From NCBI RefSeq assembly GCF_028858725.1, contig NC_084773.1, positions 7,182,350 through 7,246,349 on the forward strand: a stretch of 64,000 nucleotides of DNA, read 5' to 3'. This DNA is from Colius striatus. Taxonomy: Eukaryota > Chordata > Aves > Coliiformes > Coliidae. Each line of letters opens with the position of its first letter. The stretch's first letter is position 1. Of the stretch, positions 12,162 through 26,371 are shown one piece after another. Under the pieces are notes generated by a model that saw nothing but the letters and a program-made list of their open reading frames with translations, did no database searches and was not told the origin of the DNA. Made by a program: the position numbers and the translations under genes.

Positions 12162-15100
12162 TTAGTCGTCGATGGTTGGCAACCAGAAGGCCTACAAAAG
12201 AGGAAAGGAGGAACATCTTTTACACACAACACAAATCCCTCCTGGGGCATACTGTATGCACTGGTCACTGCTACCTCCTGGAAACACACAGTGCCACCCT
12301 CCCAGCAGTTTAAGGTTTAGTCCTCGCTCATGCTGGCTTGGTTGGCATTGCACATTCTCCAGAGCAAGCCAGTCTTACCCACAGTGAAAGCAGCAGCCGT
12401 GGAGGCTGACCTAAAGAACTTATACTTCTGTGTGTGTTCCCTCCTTGCTCTGCTCTTAGCTCCGTGTTCAAACCTTGCTTTGCCAGGTGTGCTGCCCCAT
12501 ACAGCCACTTGCCAGCTCAGACACAAGCAAGGCCTAACAGAGCCAGGGCTGGCTCTCACCAAAGCCCAAGAAAACAGCAATCAGCGGCACCGAGCCTTCT
12601 CAGGCTCATTTCTGAAAGGATCAGCACCTCATTGAGCTTGGGGGAACTCAAAACACTCACCATATTGGAACATGCGCTAGCAAAAGTCATGAATTTTGGA
12701 TTGAACTGCAGACAGGTGATGGGACCTGTGTGTTTCCCATCCAGCACAGCCACCTTCATCCCACTTTCCCCATTCCAAACATGAATCTTCCCATCCTCTG
12801 AACCTGCAGGCAGGAGTGGAAAACAAGATATGAAGGGTACATCGTAGAGGCTGGCAGAGAAAATGAAGATCATAACCTTTTGTCAGAGAACTGCAGAACT
12901 GCCTCGTCTTCAAAGCTTAACCTTTCACATTCTCAAAGGATCACGTGGGCATTTGCAAAACATCACTAGAGTTCACAAACCTCTATCCAAACAGGAGGTT
13001 TTTATCTCTGCACTTCAGAGACTCAACTACTTACAGTGCCAACGCCGTTCTGAAAAGGGGTTAACAACTCGGGTGAGCCAGAACAAGAGAGCTGACACCA
13101 TCCAACCAAGGAGGAAGAGGCCTTCCCAACTTGCAAAGGTGTGCAGGAGGCCAAAGGCTGGGTCTAAGAGTTATTGCTCACATGAGTTCTCAGTTCAGAC
13201 ACAGGAGGGGATATTTCCTTTGGCAGGCATGGAAGCCGAGTGAAGGCTTCGCCACAGCAGGTGAGCAAGTGCCAATGGGCTCTGCCAAACGCCACACACG
13301 TCACTGGACACAGCCACTCTCCACACGGCCACAGTGGGGCCGTGCTCTTTAAAGTGGGGTCTTGCTCTTTAAAGGGGCATTTTGCAAACTCTGAGGCTGG
13401 GCATTTAATATTTTTGTAGTTCAATTCTGCTTTAGGCTCATTAGAAAAGGATTCCTAATTGAAATGCAAGGAATTTTCTTCAGCTTTTATATTTCTATCT
13501 ACAGCCCTCAGGAAGGGAAAATCAAGCAGCACAAATGACAACTTCACCATCTATAGAAACTGAAGCGTTTTGGAACTTCTTCTGGTAGGTTTCATTTGGA
13601 GGAGTAAACCAGAAAGGTAAATATGTACAATAAAGTGCTCTCAGAGACAGACTAAACAAAGAACCTCACCCTGCTTCTCTGCAATCAGGAAGCTGTCAGC
13701 CAGAACAAGAAGAAAAGTTCTGTCAAGACCATCACTCATCAAGAAAAAATGAGTCTCCAGATACCAACTACCACAAAGTTAAACACATTTGATGTACCAG
13801 CCATATAAACAGGAACAAAAAGAAAGTGTTAAGAGAGGGCAGCATCATACAGATATGTTCACAGGTGCTGTTGGGCAGCAGAGCACAGCAGTGGCTGCTC
13901 ACTCTGGGCTGCCTGGCCTGCAAGAACAGGCTTTGCAGGACTTGCAACTGCCTTTTGCCACCTAAAAGAGAGTCTCTCCTCCTGCTGGGAGTGAGAAGGG
14001 TGCCTGGAGCAAAGGAATCATATGCTGGGATCGATCAGGCTGATGCCCTCTGCTTCCATCAAGGGTTAAGCAGAGCTTTTTCAACAGATGTGGGGGTTTA
14101 CAAGAGTCATATGAGCAAAATGCAGCCGCTCCAGTGCAGGAATGTCCCCAGCAGGTGCACAAAGGCACCGAGCTCTGAGACCAAGCACTAGCAGGTGCCT
14201 TACCCATCAGGCAAGGGACTGCAGGCCGCAACATACATCCCCCTAAACACTGCAATGCAGCACATGAGCATGCCCTTGCCAGCAGGTGAGGATCACTGAC
14301 AGAAACTGTCACAGCTCTCCACACATTGCAACAGTCTTTTTTCTTTTTGGAATAGCATTCATATATAAAGGGGGGAAAAAAGTCTTCTTGCAGGCTTATG
14401 TTTCAGTCTAGAAAATGCTGTGTAAACTAGGACAACAGTCAGTGCACAGAAAGCTTACAGTTGCACTGTATTATTTAAATACATTCTGCTTCCCAAGAGG
14501 TAGAGTTTTAGTCCTACGTAACACACCTAATTTCAGGGCACTGCAATTCTTTCAAAGAAGAATTCTCTTACCTATCATGATGAACTGAGAGTCTGGTGTG
14601 AATGATGCTTCCAGTGTGACAGCCTTACTGTTGTTATACCCCTACAGCACAAAACAGAAGAAATATGTAGCAGTGTCCACGGTAATCTCGTAACCAAAGG
14701 ATACATGCTCCCAAAACTAACACCAGCTTTCAAGCAAGAAACACAGGCAAGGTGCTCACCCCAAATGTATGCAGGACAGCCCCTTTAAAGGCATCAATCA
14801 ATGGAATGAAGCCTCCATTGGTCGATATGAGGATGAGTTTGCCATCGTTACTGAACTTCAGGCCTGTCCACTCACATGTTCGGTCGTACTGCATCTTAAA
14901 CGTAGCAAACGGGCCCTGCACAGACATAAATGGGAAACGGGGTGTGGGCTCTGTGTGCTTTGCTGCTAATGAGAGGCTGCTTTGAACAGTAGCTCAGGTT
15001 AAATGATTTTTCAAAATAAACTCTTTAGTCCCAAGATACCAAAAGAAAATGACATGGGAAAAACCACATCACGGCATGTGTAAGTTTCAAAAGCCACAGT

Positions 15101-18100
15101 CCACACAGCATAAAGAGCCACTGTAAGGTGTTTCAATACTTAGTTCCATTCCCGGTCCCTATACCCCATTCAACAGCAGAAATTAATTTAAGATGGGATG
15201 AAGTTTTCAAACAAGGCTGCTAACTGAAGTTAGAGAAAGAGCTTGAGTCCATGTTATTGTCATCTGACTTTCTGGAAACCATGGAACTAACTAGGCTCAG
15301 TGCTTAGTCAGTTCAGCTGCCCATCCAATTACAGTCTCCTTTGAAATCTGCATCCTTTCTGACAATCATGGCTCTATCTTTGCTAGCATTATTCCAGAAT
15401 AAGTAGCTAGGAAAAAAAACCCAAACAACCCAAACCCCAAAACCAACAAAAAGCCTGATCAGGTTCAACAGCTGAAGTATAACTTTAGTTCAAGAGTGGA
15501 TTTCAGGATTTGGTGAGAGCATGTATCCCTTTCTGTCTCTATGTGCTTACCAGAAACTCTCTAGGGGCCAAGTAGGCACCCCAGAGAGAAAACTGGAGTA
15601 AAGAAATCAGCCTCTGGGCACTGAGTTTAGACCACTTCTTGCAAGCTAAACAAGTGTAAGTAGTGAAGTCAGGGTAGCTCACCTTGTCAAAAGAACGGAG
15701 ATCATAAAGCTTCATCATTTCAGAATTGACTCCAGCAGCAAAAATCAATCCTTCTGGGTCAAAAGAACATACAGGTTTTCCCTGGAGGTGCATTAAACCC
15801 TAGGAAATAGAAGTTGTTCAAATTATTTTGCAAAGCTGAAGAAGATTTGAGCATTTCTCTCCTTTGCAACTGGGGTCAGTTGTCTCTGTGATCTCTGAAG
15901 GCTGGGTAGTGAAACAGTACTCGGGGCTGTCTGGGGCAAGTGGAACATCTCTGGTTTCCCGGTAATATTTCTGGGCACTACAGCCGCCACCTCATGGGCA
16001 AACTGAAAATTACAAGGAAGACTGCCTGGGCCTGTTTCCTAAACTTGAATGCAGCTTCTAGTGACAAGTCCTAGGTTTTACAATTCCTACAACTTCAGAT
16101 GTTAGAATAAATTGCACGACTGCTACTGAATGTACAGCCTTTCTCTGTAGGAACCCTGAGATTCATCCCAAGGAAAACTTAAACACTGGCATTAAAGCCA
16201 TGCTCCTGGAAAAAAAGTAGGAAAAGCTATGGTTTAAGACAGATAAAACCATTTTCTAAGAAATGTAACCTTTTCTTCCTTTTGCATTTACAGTTGCATC
16301 ATCTAAAGAGCCATCTCTCAAAAGCAAAACGGTCCCAGTGAGATGGGAAAATATGAGAGCATGACACTACGTTAGTACCACATGCAGGGACAAAACAGCT
16401 CAGAAGATTCTACTCCTACTCCCTCATTTCGGCCCTTGCTGACAGGTCTAGTAGTTTTCTCAGCCCACAGATGTTTGCTTCAACTAAACAAGTGCAGTAA
16501 ACTGTTCCAGCAAAATAAATACAGAAAACCAAACAGAGATTTGCCTTGGTAGAGAGTTTAATCAGGTATGATGAACGAGTGATGCAAGGAGGGAGTAGAC
16601 ACGTATGGCTGCTGCGTTACTTTAGATCATCAGTTTCTTCATCAAATTTAACTGCATCAAGGCATCAATTTTCAATACATACTAGAAACACTCAGATAAG
16701 ATTCATTCCCAACCCAGGAGAGATGCCAGCTAAGAGAGAACACTCTCTGCATGGGGTAGTAGCTTTAGTGAACAACTTGATGACACTCAGCTCTTTTCTT
16801 AGATTCATAGGCTCACAGAATCATTTTGGCTGGAAGACACCTTTGAGTCCAGTCCCATCAGCCACTAAACCACTTCCCTAAGTGCAACATCCACCTGTAT
16901 CCAAAACCCCTTCAGGGATGCTGACTCCAGCACCCCCTGGGCAGCCCCTTCGAATGCCTGACAACCCTTTCAGTAAAGAAATTCCTCCTCATATCCAGCC
17001 TGAGCCTCCCCTGCTGCAACTTGAGGCCACTTCCTCTTGTTCTGTTGCTTGTTACCAAGGAGAACAAACCAATCCCAGTCTCACTACAACTTCCTTTCAT
17101 GTAGTTGTAGAGATGATAAGGTCTGCCCCAAGCCTTCTTTTCTCCAGGCTAAAAAGCCCCAGATCCCTCAGTCATTCCTCAGAGGAGACATGCTCCAAAT
17201 CTTTTACTAGCTTGGTAGCCCAGCTCTGGATCCTCTCCAACATGTTTCATCATCTGTGGGTGTTATTTCTTACTCTTCTCGGTGCCTCTCCGGCAGAGAC
17301 ATAGGTGAAAGTGAGTGGTGTTACACAATGCAACATACTTTGCAGAGATTTGTGATCGAGGATCCTTCAGCATTCCAGAAAGGTGTCAACAGAAAATCAG
17401 CAGCAGACATTTCTGGCAACACTTTCGTTTTGTAACAAGCACATATCCGTTTTTCATCCTTCTAACTGAAAACGGGACACATTATGTGCATGAATTTGAT
17501 ATCCTACCTGGCAATTTGGGGAGCGGAGATCCCAAAGCCGAATAGTTTTATCAAGGGATCCAGAAATAAAAGTATCATCCACTGGAGACATTGAAAGAGC
17601 GACCACTCTGCAACACAGAAGAGCACATACATCAGAGACATACAGAAGCAAAGGGAGCAACGACAACCCCAACAGCTGTGTACAAGCCTTTAATTCCCGC
17701 ACACAGCTCTACAAAGCGAAAACCAGACCAAACGGAGCATAACGTAACAAAAGCTCATTCCAACCACTGCTTGCTTCTCCTGTGCCCTTTCCAAGCCACA
17801 TCTTACCTTTTTGTGTGCCCTGGGAAATACCGAATGTACTTGTTGTCATGCAAGGACAGGTATCGGATTGTATCTGAAAATATAAACACATCATAAACTC
17901 TATTATGCCACGAAGGCAGTTATCTGAAAGTGGTCACACAGTAAACTTACTCCCCATGGCAACACAATCTTGCCACAGTGAATAAGTCTGGTCATTGGAT
18001 TTCAAGTCAGACTTTGCAACAGAATCAAGTTAGCAACAGAGACAAAACAACTTGGTTTCCAAGGCAGAAGGGGAAAACCAGCCCCAGGAAAAAGTATTTC

Positions 18101-21100
18101 CCTGCAGTCTGAAGTCACATGACATGTTAAACGCTGACATGGGACTGATGCACCCATAAAGCAAAAGTTTCACATTTACAAAGTTGACACCTTTTTTTTA
18201 ATTGCTACACAGCACAAATTGTGCTCTTACCTACGTACATACCCAGCAAATAAGTCTCCAACTAAACAGTAAGCACAGGAAATGTGTGAATTCCAGCACT
18301 TAGCCAAAAAGAAGACAAAAACGTGAACCTCTCAGCCAAGATAAATTATGAAGAAGTATTAAATATGTTATATACTTTTTCTTAACCTAACAGTCAACAG
18401 CTTCACACATTCTCTGCACTTAGAGCAATCAAGCACTAGGAATAGAACAGAGGAGCACTCTAAAGCTTAGTCCACTTAAAGCAATCTTAAAAATATATTG
18501 ATTAAACCAAAGCAGTCACCAAAAATTTCTCAAGTGGTAATTTCATTTATTTATTTATTCCAAAATTTTTGAAGATACTGCTGAGACCTTCCCCCAAGAT
18601 TAAAAGAAATCTTTACAGGAGGAAATTACTAAAACACAGAAGCCGCTTTTTAATCTTCATGTGCAGATCCATCTGAGCCAACAAACATGAAGAGCACACA
18701 TTAAACCTCTGAGATCTAAAAGCAGCAGCAGCAAAATCCCTTCTCACACTAGAGGACACTAGTTTAAGCTACTGCTGGATGGAGGAGACTAGTGTTATGT
18801 GCCTGCACTGCTCAGTGTCAAGAGGCTTGGTAGTGCTGTGATGAGTCCTGCTGAGGCTCCAAAGATAAACTGAGGGAAAAGGACATTTTTACTTTTGACT
18901 TGGAACAACAAGAGCCAACAGGATGCAATATACACAGAGTTTTTAAATGCTCGTAAGAGTTACTGCGTTCAGAGATTTTTGAAAGGCTCATTCAGCAAAA
19001 TTTAGTTTCTGTGGAAGAAATGTTTGAGATGCCTGAGGTTTCACATCAAGCTGAGATCCAAGATCTGAACCACCCTCCAGAAAACTGAAGCTGACTGATT
19101 AAGCTGGAAACACGCTGCTGGTGACGATACCACTCTGAAAGGCCTTAAGTAACCTGAGGTGACTATCCAAAACATAAATGCCCAACACCAGTGTCACATC
19201 CTAGCGTGGCTAGAACCAATAAGTTTCAAGCATGCTGTTAAGACACTTCTCCTGTTTTTCCTGCAGAAGCCATCACATTACCTGATTTGCGAGGTATCCC
19301 TGCAGAACTGCATCTTCCTTTGCAAAAGAGGAAGCACTGGGGAGCTGTGATCCTTTGTGATCCTTTCGTTGGCAGTGCTCTGTCCCAGGCAAGGCAGTGG
19401 CCTGTACAGTTATCTCCTGTACCGGGTGGTATCATAGACCCTCAAACTGTACAAACTACTACCTCAGCCTGGAATCAGGCAAGAGGAACTAGGTTCAAAG
19501 GTCTTGAGGAAATCTTCAAAAGCTGATTGGTAGCAACTCCCAACACATAAAATGCCTGTGAGCAGATGCCAGCATTCCTAGGTTCATTTGCCCACCCAAG
19601 AACCATGTAAAAGGTTAAATACAATGCACCTTGCCCAAGACTGCATGTATTAGGGACTATGGAGTGCCTGGACCCCTACAGAACACACTGCTGGTTTTCT
19701 TAGGCTTTACAGTCTGTAAAAGCAACAAATACTTTCACATTTACCTTTTCCTCTAATCACATATTTATCACAATGCTACCCTGCAGGATGAAGATTCTTT
19801 TAAATTTTTATTCCCCTAAGGCTTACCAGTGCTTATGAACAAAAATCCACAACTGAAAATGGCATTACAAATGCTTCATTACATTGTTAATTACTTGTAC
19901 AATATATAACACCAAGTCTGAAATGTGACACAAGAAAGCAATAATTAAAAGAATTGTAAGTAGGTTGTGAAACAAACTAAAAAGGCAAGAGCTTTTAATC
20001 GCCTTACACCATTAAAACCAATTTTGCTGGAAACTTCCCAGTTCCTCTAGTTCCAGGTCCAGCTTGTTCTAGTTTAAGTTGACTTGCTAACTTTCAACTT
20101 CCATCTGCTCTAAATTCATACTCTTGTAAATTTTTAAGGTAACCTAGCACACATCATCAGGCACCAGTATCTCTACCATAAGTTCCATCTCTGCAAAGGA
20201 AAGAACAAAACCAAACCACTATTCTAGAAACGATTCTGAATTTACAAACACAATGTTAAAACCCATTTATAAAGTGCTGTGCCAAGAGATTCTTTCAGTG
20301 AGAAACACTCAGAGACTGACTACGACAAACAAAACAGAGACAAAATCTGAAATGAATGCTGTTTCCAACCTTAGGAAGGATTAATGTATCTATCAGTGCC
20401 AAGTTTTAAATCATCTATTTGAATTTCAAATTCACAACGGAGAGCCTGTCACAGAGCTCTAGAAGCCCTTCGATATCACTGATTTATTGAGTGTAGCTAC
20501 CACAGATGTTGACTGTGGAGAAAGGCATTTCCACGTCTATTACAATGAGAAAGCAGATTAAGAGAAGCAAAACTAATCTCAGAGGAGCTCCGTGACTTCC
20601 TCCAGGCTTGGCTGCTGATCTGCTGAGTTACACGAACTTCCTGTCCTCCCTGCTGCTTACGGGGAATTTTGGAAAAGCATTCACTTCCTTTGGAGTTGAC
20701 TTGTGTGTGTCCCAAACAGAGCTACGGCATTTAGCTCACCTTCGGGTCACACGCTCCTTCTACCTCATTGTACGTGCAAGGAACAAAGGCAGAGAAGCTG
20801 ACTTTCGAAAGCACTGGTATCAGACAGCAAAGTGAACAGCAGAACCAAGGCCCAAACTTTATCACACTAACAATGTTTAATCCCTTAGTTATTGCAGCAA
20901 TAAACAAAACTTAAATCAGCATGTTCAAGGGAGTATCACCAGCTTGTGCACTGGAGTTGAACATTAATTCCTGTCTCTGACAGGGTGCTTATCACTGAAA
21001 TGTTGCCATAATTTTTCCCCAGCTCTTCAGAGCCATTTAGCCAGGTGTATAGTTTTAAATCTAATGAGATTAAATATGCTGAACTCCACTGGGTCACTTA

Positions 21101-24100
21101 CCATCTATTTTGTTGGAGCTGTACACGACAGTGTTGGCAGCGTGTGTGTATCTGATGAGATCCACTCCATACTTCTTACTGTAGAGTGTTCTTTTTGGTC
21201 TGTTAGAAAGAAGCAGAAATAATTGCATTTACTGCAACAAAAAGCTCAAAACTCACCACATTAACAATGCTAGTTTTCACATTACAAGATTGGTTTGAGT
21301 AGATGTTTTTATACAAAGAAAGAAAAGTTTCTGTATTTAGTTTTCAAACAAGCACCTTGGTACTTTCTCCAAGACCACCCCTAGACTGGAGGAGCTCCCT
21401 CTAACACCTGCAAAATGCACTTATTTGCTCTTCCAAAAACTCTTTTTCCCCTCTATGTCTACTGTAAAAAGAATGTGAGCACAATGTCAGGCAGCACTGC
21501 CTCATCTTTCCCTTGCCCATCCAAATCGCTAATTCATCTGCTGCTTGAGATTGAGAATAATTTTTGTTCTATGTTAGTTCAAATCCTAGAACAGGGTTGT
21601 CTCACTGAGAACAGGGCTTCTTGGTATTAACCAACACATGTATATACACCAGTAGTTTCTGAAAGCAATGGGAACACAGGGACTCTCAAACAACTGCTGA
21701 ATTATACTCATCTGGTCTTAATTAAAACATGAAACTCAAACGTAACATTTTGCAACAGAATTAAAGACACTCCAGTGACAGCAAAGATAACATACAGAAC
21801 TGTATTTTCAGGGGCCTGGTAAGCAACTGTACTGCAATACTAGAAATTTAAACTGCAAAGTAAATTTAGAAGCAGCTGGTTAATAAGTGTATCTTGCAGC
21901 ACCACCAGCACCCATTTCAACAGTGTAAGGTCTCCAGCACTCTCCTTCCCTTTTCTTCCTCAACTGAGGTAGCACAGAGGATTCAAAGCTGGGCAGTCAA
22001 CCAACAAAGGTACCAATCGACATTAGAAATACAATCTCTTCCAGAAGTTATTTTTAAGACAGAAATTCATAATGGTGGTTATTACATAGGCTCACAAAAT
22101 ATTTTACCAACATAACCCAAAGATGACAGCATGGGAATGGAAACAAACAGAAGGAGTGGTTTAAATCAACAGTGCTGCAAAAAGAAAAGTTTATCAGGCT
22201 ACACCCTCAGAAAAGGTGTTTCTAAAATGCTCAACTTCTTCCTTGTTTTCATTAGCCCCAAACTGACACACCCAAACAGCACAAGTTAGAGACTTTTCAC
22301 ATCAGAAATTTTTGCTCCAACTAATTAGACATTAATTCTCAAAGATTACACCTCTTAACAGTTCAAAAGCCATGGGGCTTTGACTTCAAACAAACTTGCT
22401 GAAGACAAACTCTCATTAGCTGAAAGCCCATACTGCAATTTTCATAGAACCCCACAGACCATGTATGTCACTGAGACCAAATCCCAACAGATTCTTCTTC
22501 AGGTCCTCTAGCAGATTTTTTTTAAATCAATTTTCAGATGCAAACATGCTACAAACTGAAAAAACACATCAACTGTAAGCTGAAACATGACAATTCTCTA
22601 ACATTATGCTCTATACGTTACCTCAGCTATGCTGTAGACCAAAGGGGAAAAAACCCTCCCCAACCAGAAAAACCCTACAAATCTCAAAACATACCAGATT
22701 CTCAAAGCCTGATCTGGCTTTTCCTTATCTATGAAAAGTTTAACGCTTAAGAAGCCCTATTTAGAATAAATCAATATACACTGAGATAATAAAGACTGAG
22801 AGATGAGAAAAAGTACATTTAACAACAAGAAGAAAATGAAGTACTTCTGTGTTTTAAGAAAGGTGAAGTTCTCATGCAAGCCAACACAGACAGAAGCATG
22901 TCACTTCACACAAGACCCACTGCCTGTTGTCAATTTAAGAACACAAACAGGAAAACTAAGTTTTGTGTATTTTTTTTAGATTAATCATAACCCCTAAACA
23001 AAATCCTAAGTTTAAGGCTAATCTATCCAGACTGCTTGCAAATCAAACCATATCAGCAAAGAAAAATGCTTTATGAGATCAGTCAAGTCTGCTAGAAAAA
23101 TGAACCAAAGCACAGGTGAGGTTTGTAATGATTTTTCTGCCTTTGAATCACTACAACTGCAGGTAAAACCATTACCACAAACCAGGCTCATCAACACGCC
23201 TGGTAAACACCAGGCCTAGGATATCACATCCAGGTTAGAAAGGCGCAGCCACAAGCCTCCTGTTCGCAGCCTCAAGGATTGCTGGAGGTCCCAACACACA
23301 ACTCCAGCCTCAAAGCTTTCTGAGTCCATCCTTAAGCTTCAGCAGATACAGTTAAACCTCTAAGTTCTGCTTCTGAGCCAGCCTCTTGTGGAGGTATTTG
23401 GTGATGCAGAATGGGTTAAAAAAAAGTAACAATTTAGTTGTTTACATATTTTGAAACAGAAGCAGAATCTCAGGCCCAAAATTATTGGACACTCATGAGA
23501 AGCAGGAAAAAATTTTCAAGCTTGTTGCCTAAGCTGAGAATATACATCAGGGAATCTCTGTTTCAAGGAGATAATCCTGTCCTGTCAGCCCTTGGCTACG
23601 CATCGCTGTTTAAACTGTACTGACTCTTCCAGAAACTGAAGTTCAGCAAGATGGAGATGGTCGCACTGGTAATGACTCTCCTAGCAGTATGGCTCATTTT
23701 GGGTTGGCAAAACAAAGCAAACTAGGTGAGGGGGTACCTAAGGTATAACCAAACACAGCTGCATTTTCATTCTACCAAGAGAACCGCTCAGTAACTTGCA
23801 AGGACAAAATAAACATTGCCACTTTTACAAAGGGAAAAGTGTTAAGGTTCAGGTCATTTGATGAAGCAGGGTAACTTCTACTTAAATCTAACAAGCAGGA
23901 TGGCCATTATATTCTTTAGCAATGACATAGACAAGAAGGGGAGAGTTCTAGGCCCTTAAAATGGTAATTTAAGAAACAACAAAAAAACCCCACTTAAGGT
24001 CTGAAACTGCCAAATTCCTACCATGTCAGAACAATGATCTTGCACAGATTTGATATTCCATCTCCACATGAATCCCTAGTGACAAAGTAATCCACAGCTA

Positions 24101-26371
24101 AAACTTTCCAGGTGAGAGTAAAATTGTGTCCTGCATCCCCAGGCACCCCTAAAAAAACCCCAAATCCCAGATGCTCTTTTAAGTCAATCCCTGGTACATG
24201 AGAAACTTTCAAGTTAATTTTATAACGAGTAGAGAAGTGCATCCTGAAACAGGAGTTATCTTGATGAAACTGCTCTCACGGCTCTGCAGCACTGCAACAG
24301 CCAGCCATCGATCTACATTTAACTTAATTAAAGCAAGCCCTCTGACTGTAAAGCACACATCAGGACTAGATGGAGTTAGGGATGAAAGAACCAAATGACT
24401 CCCAACCCATCAAACTATTCTTTACAAGTTGGAAAAGGGAAGAGCAATCAATACCATCTGCATTAACATCACTCAGCTCTTCTGCCATTGTATATAATTG
24501 GGATCTAAAATCCAACCCATGGCAGACACCATACATATAAAGTTACCTATTCTTACATAAATCAAATTAAATCCTTTCAAAGAAGAGGTTGCTCTGTCAG
24601 ATAGGGAACACCAACAACTTCAATGTGTAAAGCAAGCAAAAAATGTAAAATAAGATTTAAGTAGTGTACAAATGAAGAGAATCTGCAGGATTCTGCTACT
24701 TTCATAGCAAGTACGATGCCTCGGTTGCTTGAAAAAGTAGGATTAGGAATATCTGTTTTACTAGAAAATCCATGTAACACTGGCACATCAACCTCATGCT
24801 ACTTCCAAGACATTTCTCTAATTCCTGCATTACTTTGCCCTTTTTATTCTCTCTCCTATAACACACATGCTGGTTTTTCTTTCACTTTCTGTGTGTGACG
24901 TTCTCTGGCTGACTTTGCAAGAAACATCCCCAAATCACCCCAGAATTACATCTCTACACCAAGAATCACATGGGAGTTAAAACTTCACATTTAAAAGAAT
25001 TTAAAGCAGCCAAATACATACTTGTACCAACTCGGAAAGCTTTTAATGGAATAATGACATCATTTGGCTCAATTTGTTCCAACTCTCATAGATAACAAAT
25101 TCCCTTTGTGTGTGTTCTAAGATATCAGCTACAAGTAGGCTTATTGGCGTGTTTTTATCCTCTGGACAAGAGAACTGTATCTCAAGTGCTGTGCAAATTC
25201 CTGGGGTTTTACAAGTAAAGCAGGACAAGCATCACACGATCAATGAAAGAATCAGACAACTGTTCAGTACGAAAACACACACACCTTAAATGATTACCCT
25301 TATGTAACAGAGTAATAATCACCTTGGTTTATTAAATATAAATTAAGACAACGTTTGAAGACACATGTGAATCACATGAATTTTAACTGTGCTTGACAAC
25401 TAAAAACACAACTAGAGAAAAGGATTTAAATCACAGAGGACCACCTTTATCTGACACATGACCAGATATCACTCAGGAACTAAGGTTTAGGAAAACACCA
25501 TGAAGTTTTTAGAAGCTCCAGTAAACACTATCACAGCATCTTCACCCTTCGGCTGAAAGTACTTATCCAGGAAGTTACATGCAAATCAGGTTGTTCAAAA
25601 TGGCACATCTGTACACTGCTCACAGCAACTGCTTCTCTTTTAATTACTGAGACTTTAGCCCAGAGAAGCCTGAGAAGTCAGTTTGCATAGCTAAAAAGAT
25701 CCCGAGGCCTAGAAATACCATAGAATCGTAGAATGGCAGGGTTGGAAGGGACCTTTAGAGATCATCTAGACCAAATATGACCAGGCTCAACCATCTAAGC
25801 TTGGCAACTCTTTAGTTCTCACAGCAATAAACTCTCTTGCACCGGGGAAATGACCATCGCTAACATTTCCCCACCACAACAGGCAGAGACAACCACAGCG
25901 CAGATAAACCCACGCTGCTCCCACCTCTGCGCCCCACTTTAACCGTTTATAACCCTTCCGCCGCCTGAGACATCGCTGGAGCTCCCCATCCAATACCTAC
26001 ACCAATAAACAGCAAAAAGCCTACCAGATAGACCATCATACAGATGCGGCAGCTGGGCGCAGCTTCTCCCCGGGCACTGCAAAGGGCTACAGTCAAACGG
26101 GTGCCCCTCGCAGCCTCCCCCCGCCCCACAAACTCCCGCCGCCCTCCCGAAGGCGCGCTACACCCCCAGCGCGGCGGCGGAGCGGGCCGCGACGGGGGCC
26201 CGGCACTCACTTGCCCTCCTGGCAGTCGTAGAGAACGATGGAATCGTCGTCGCTGCTGGAGATGACGGTCTCGCCGTTGGGGCTGAAGTCGAAGCAGTTG
26301 ATCTTGTCCGAGTTCTCGCGGAAGACCTTGGCCACGCGGAAGCTCCGCAGCACGTTGTCCGTTAGCTTCAT
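12162..26371 (-). CDS. WDR82: WD repeat-containing protein 82
   Basis: Nine coding exons on the minus strand give exactly 313 codons, the human length: 26371-26211, 21199-21102, 17873-17807, 17607-17508, 15799-15683, 14915-14760, 14641-14572, 12803-12661, 12191-12162 (TAA 12164-12162). All junctions are GT-AG and phases close. The protein is a WD40 beta-propeller. Visible repeat ends include IRLWDLRS (131-138), KLYDLRS (172-178) and IHVWNGESG, and the C terminus is [12 protein letters not shown]82 is a nuclear subunit of SETD1A/B H3K4 methyltransferase complexes and of the PNUTS-PP1 complex. It contacts Ser5-phosphorylated RNA polymerase II CTD and also acts with ZC3H4 in early termination. 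One oddity is proline at residue 219, where the human protein has arginine (see findings). Intron 2 hosts let-7g on the same strand. The first ATG lies in a CpG island. Confidence 0.97.
16803..17265 (-). mobile_element. CR1 LINE fragment in WDR82 intron 4
   Basis: The plus strand reads CACAGAATCATTTTGGCTGG, then the CCCTGGGCAGCC block, a block resembling 'CTCCAGGCTAAAAAGCCCCAG', and a 'CTCTGGATCCTCTCCAACA' block. This is the standard order of a reverse-complemented CR1 3' region of about 460 bp. It lies in intron 4 between coding exons 4 and 5. It shares the transcription sense of its minus-strand host gene. Ends are approximate. Confidence 0.85.
17874..21101 (-). other. WDR82 intron 2, let-7g host intron
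   Basis: The intron is AT-rich and apart from the let-7g hairpin I recognise no exon or clear repeat in it. It contains short poly-T and TTTATTTATTTATT runs near 18187-18198 and 18545-18560. The host/microRNA arrangement (let-7g in a WDR82 intron, same strand) is the same as in human, so the microRNA is probably processed from the WDR82 transcript or a nested pri-miRNA. Confidence 0.6.
19385..19475 (-). ncRNA. MIRLET7G: let-7g microRNA precursor
   Basis: On the minus strand the mature 5p sequence TGAGGTAGTAGTTTGTACAG+TT occupies 19466-19445. The 3p strand (starting CTGTACAGGCCACTGCC) occupies 19409-19389. The loop between them (GAGGGTCTATGATACC... GATAA) matches the vertebrate let-7g precursor as I remember it, and the arms pair to form the hairpin. 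let-7g belongs to the let-7 family, which represses LIN28, RAS, HMGA2 and other targets during differentiation. The G-rich loop motif resembles the sequence LIN28 binds in let-7 precursors. It lies within WDR82 intron 2 in the sense direction. Confidence 0.98.
21200..26210 (-). other. WDR82 intron 1
   Basis: This 5-kb AT-rich intron contains a CR1 terminal fragment near 25.7 kb. I see no exon with convincing splice sites and reading frame. A short CR1-like start (CATAGAACCCCACAG) near 22.44 kb is too diverged to call. From about 26.0 kb the sequence turns CpG-rich as the WDR82 promoter begins. Confidence 0.55.
25718..25790 (-). mobile_element. CR1 LINE 3' terminal fragment
   Basis: The plus strand shows CATAGAATCGTAGAATGGCA, then GGTTGGAAGGGACCTTTAGAG and ATCATCTAGACC. 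This is the reverse complement of the CR1 3' tail with its short terminal octamer-like repeats. Only about 70 bp remains. It lies in WDR82 intron 1. Confidence 0.85.

Noticed and set aside
22440-22520. CR1-like start CATAGAACCCCACAG in WDR82 intron 1
   Set aside because: The following sequence does not continue along the CR1 order clearly enough to call.
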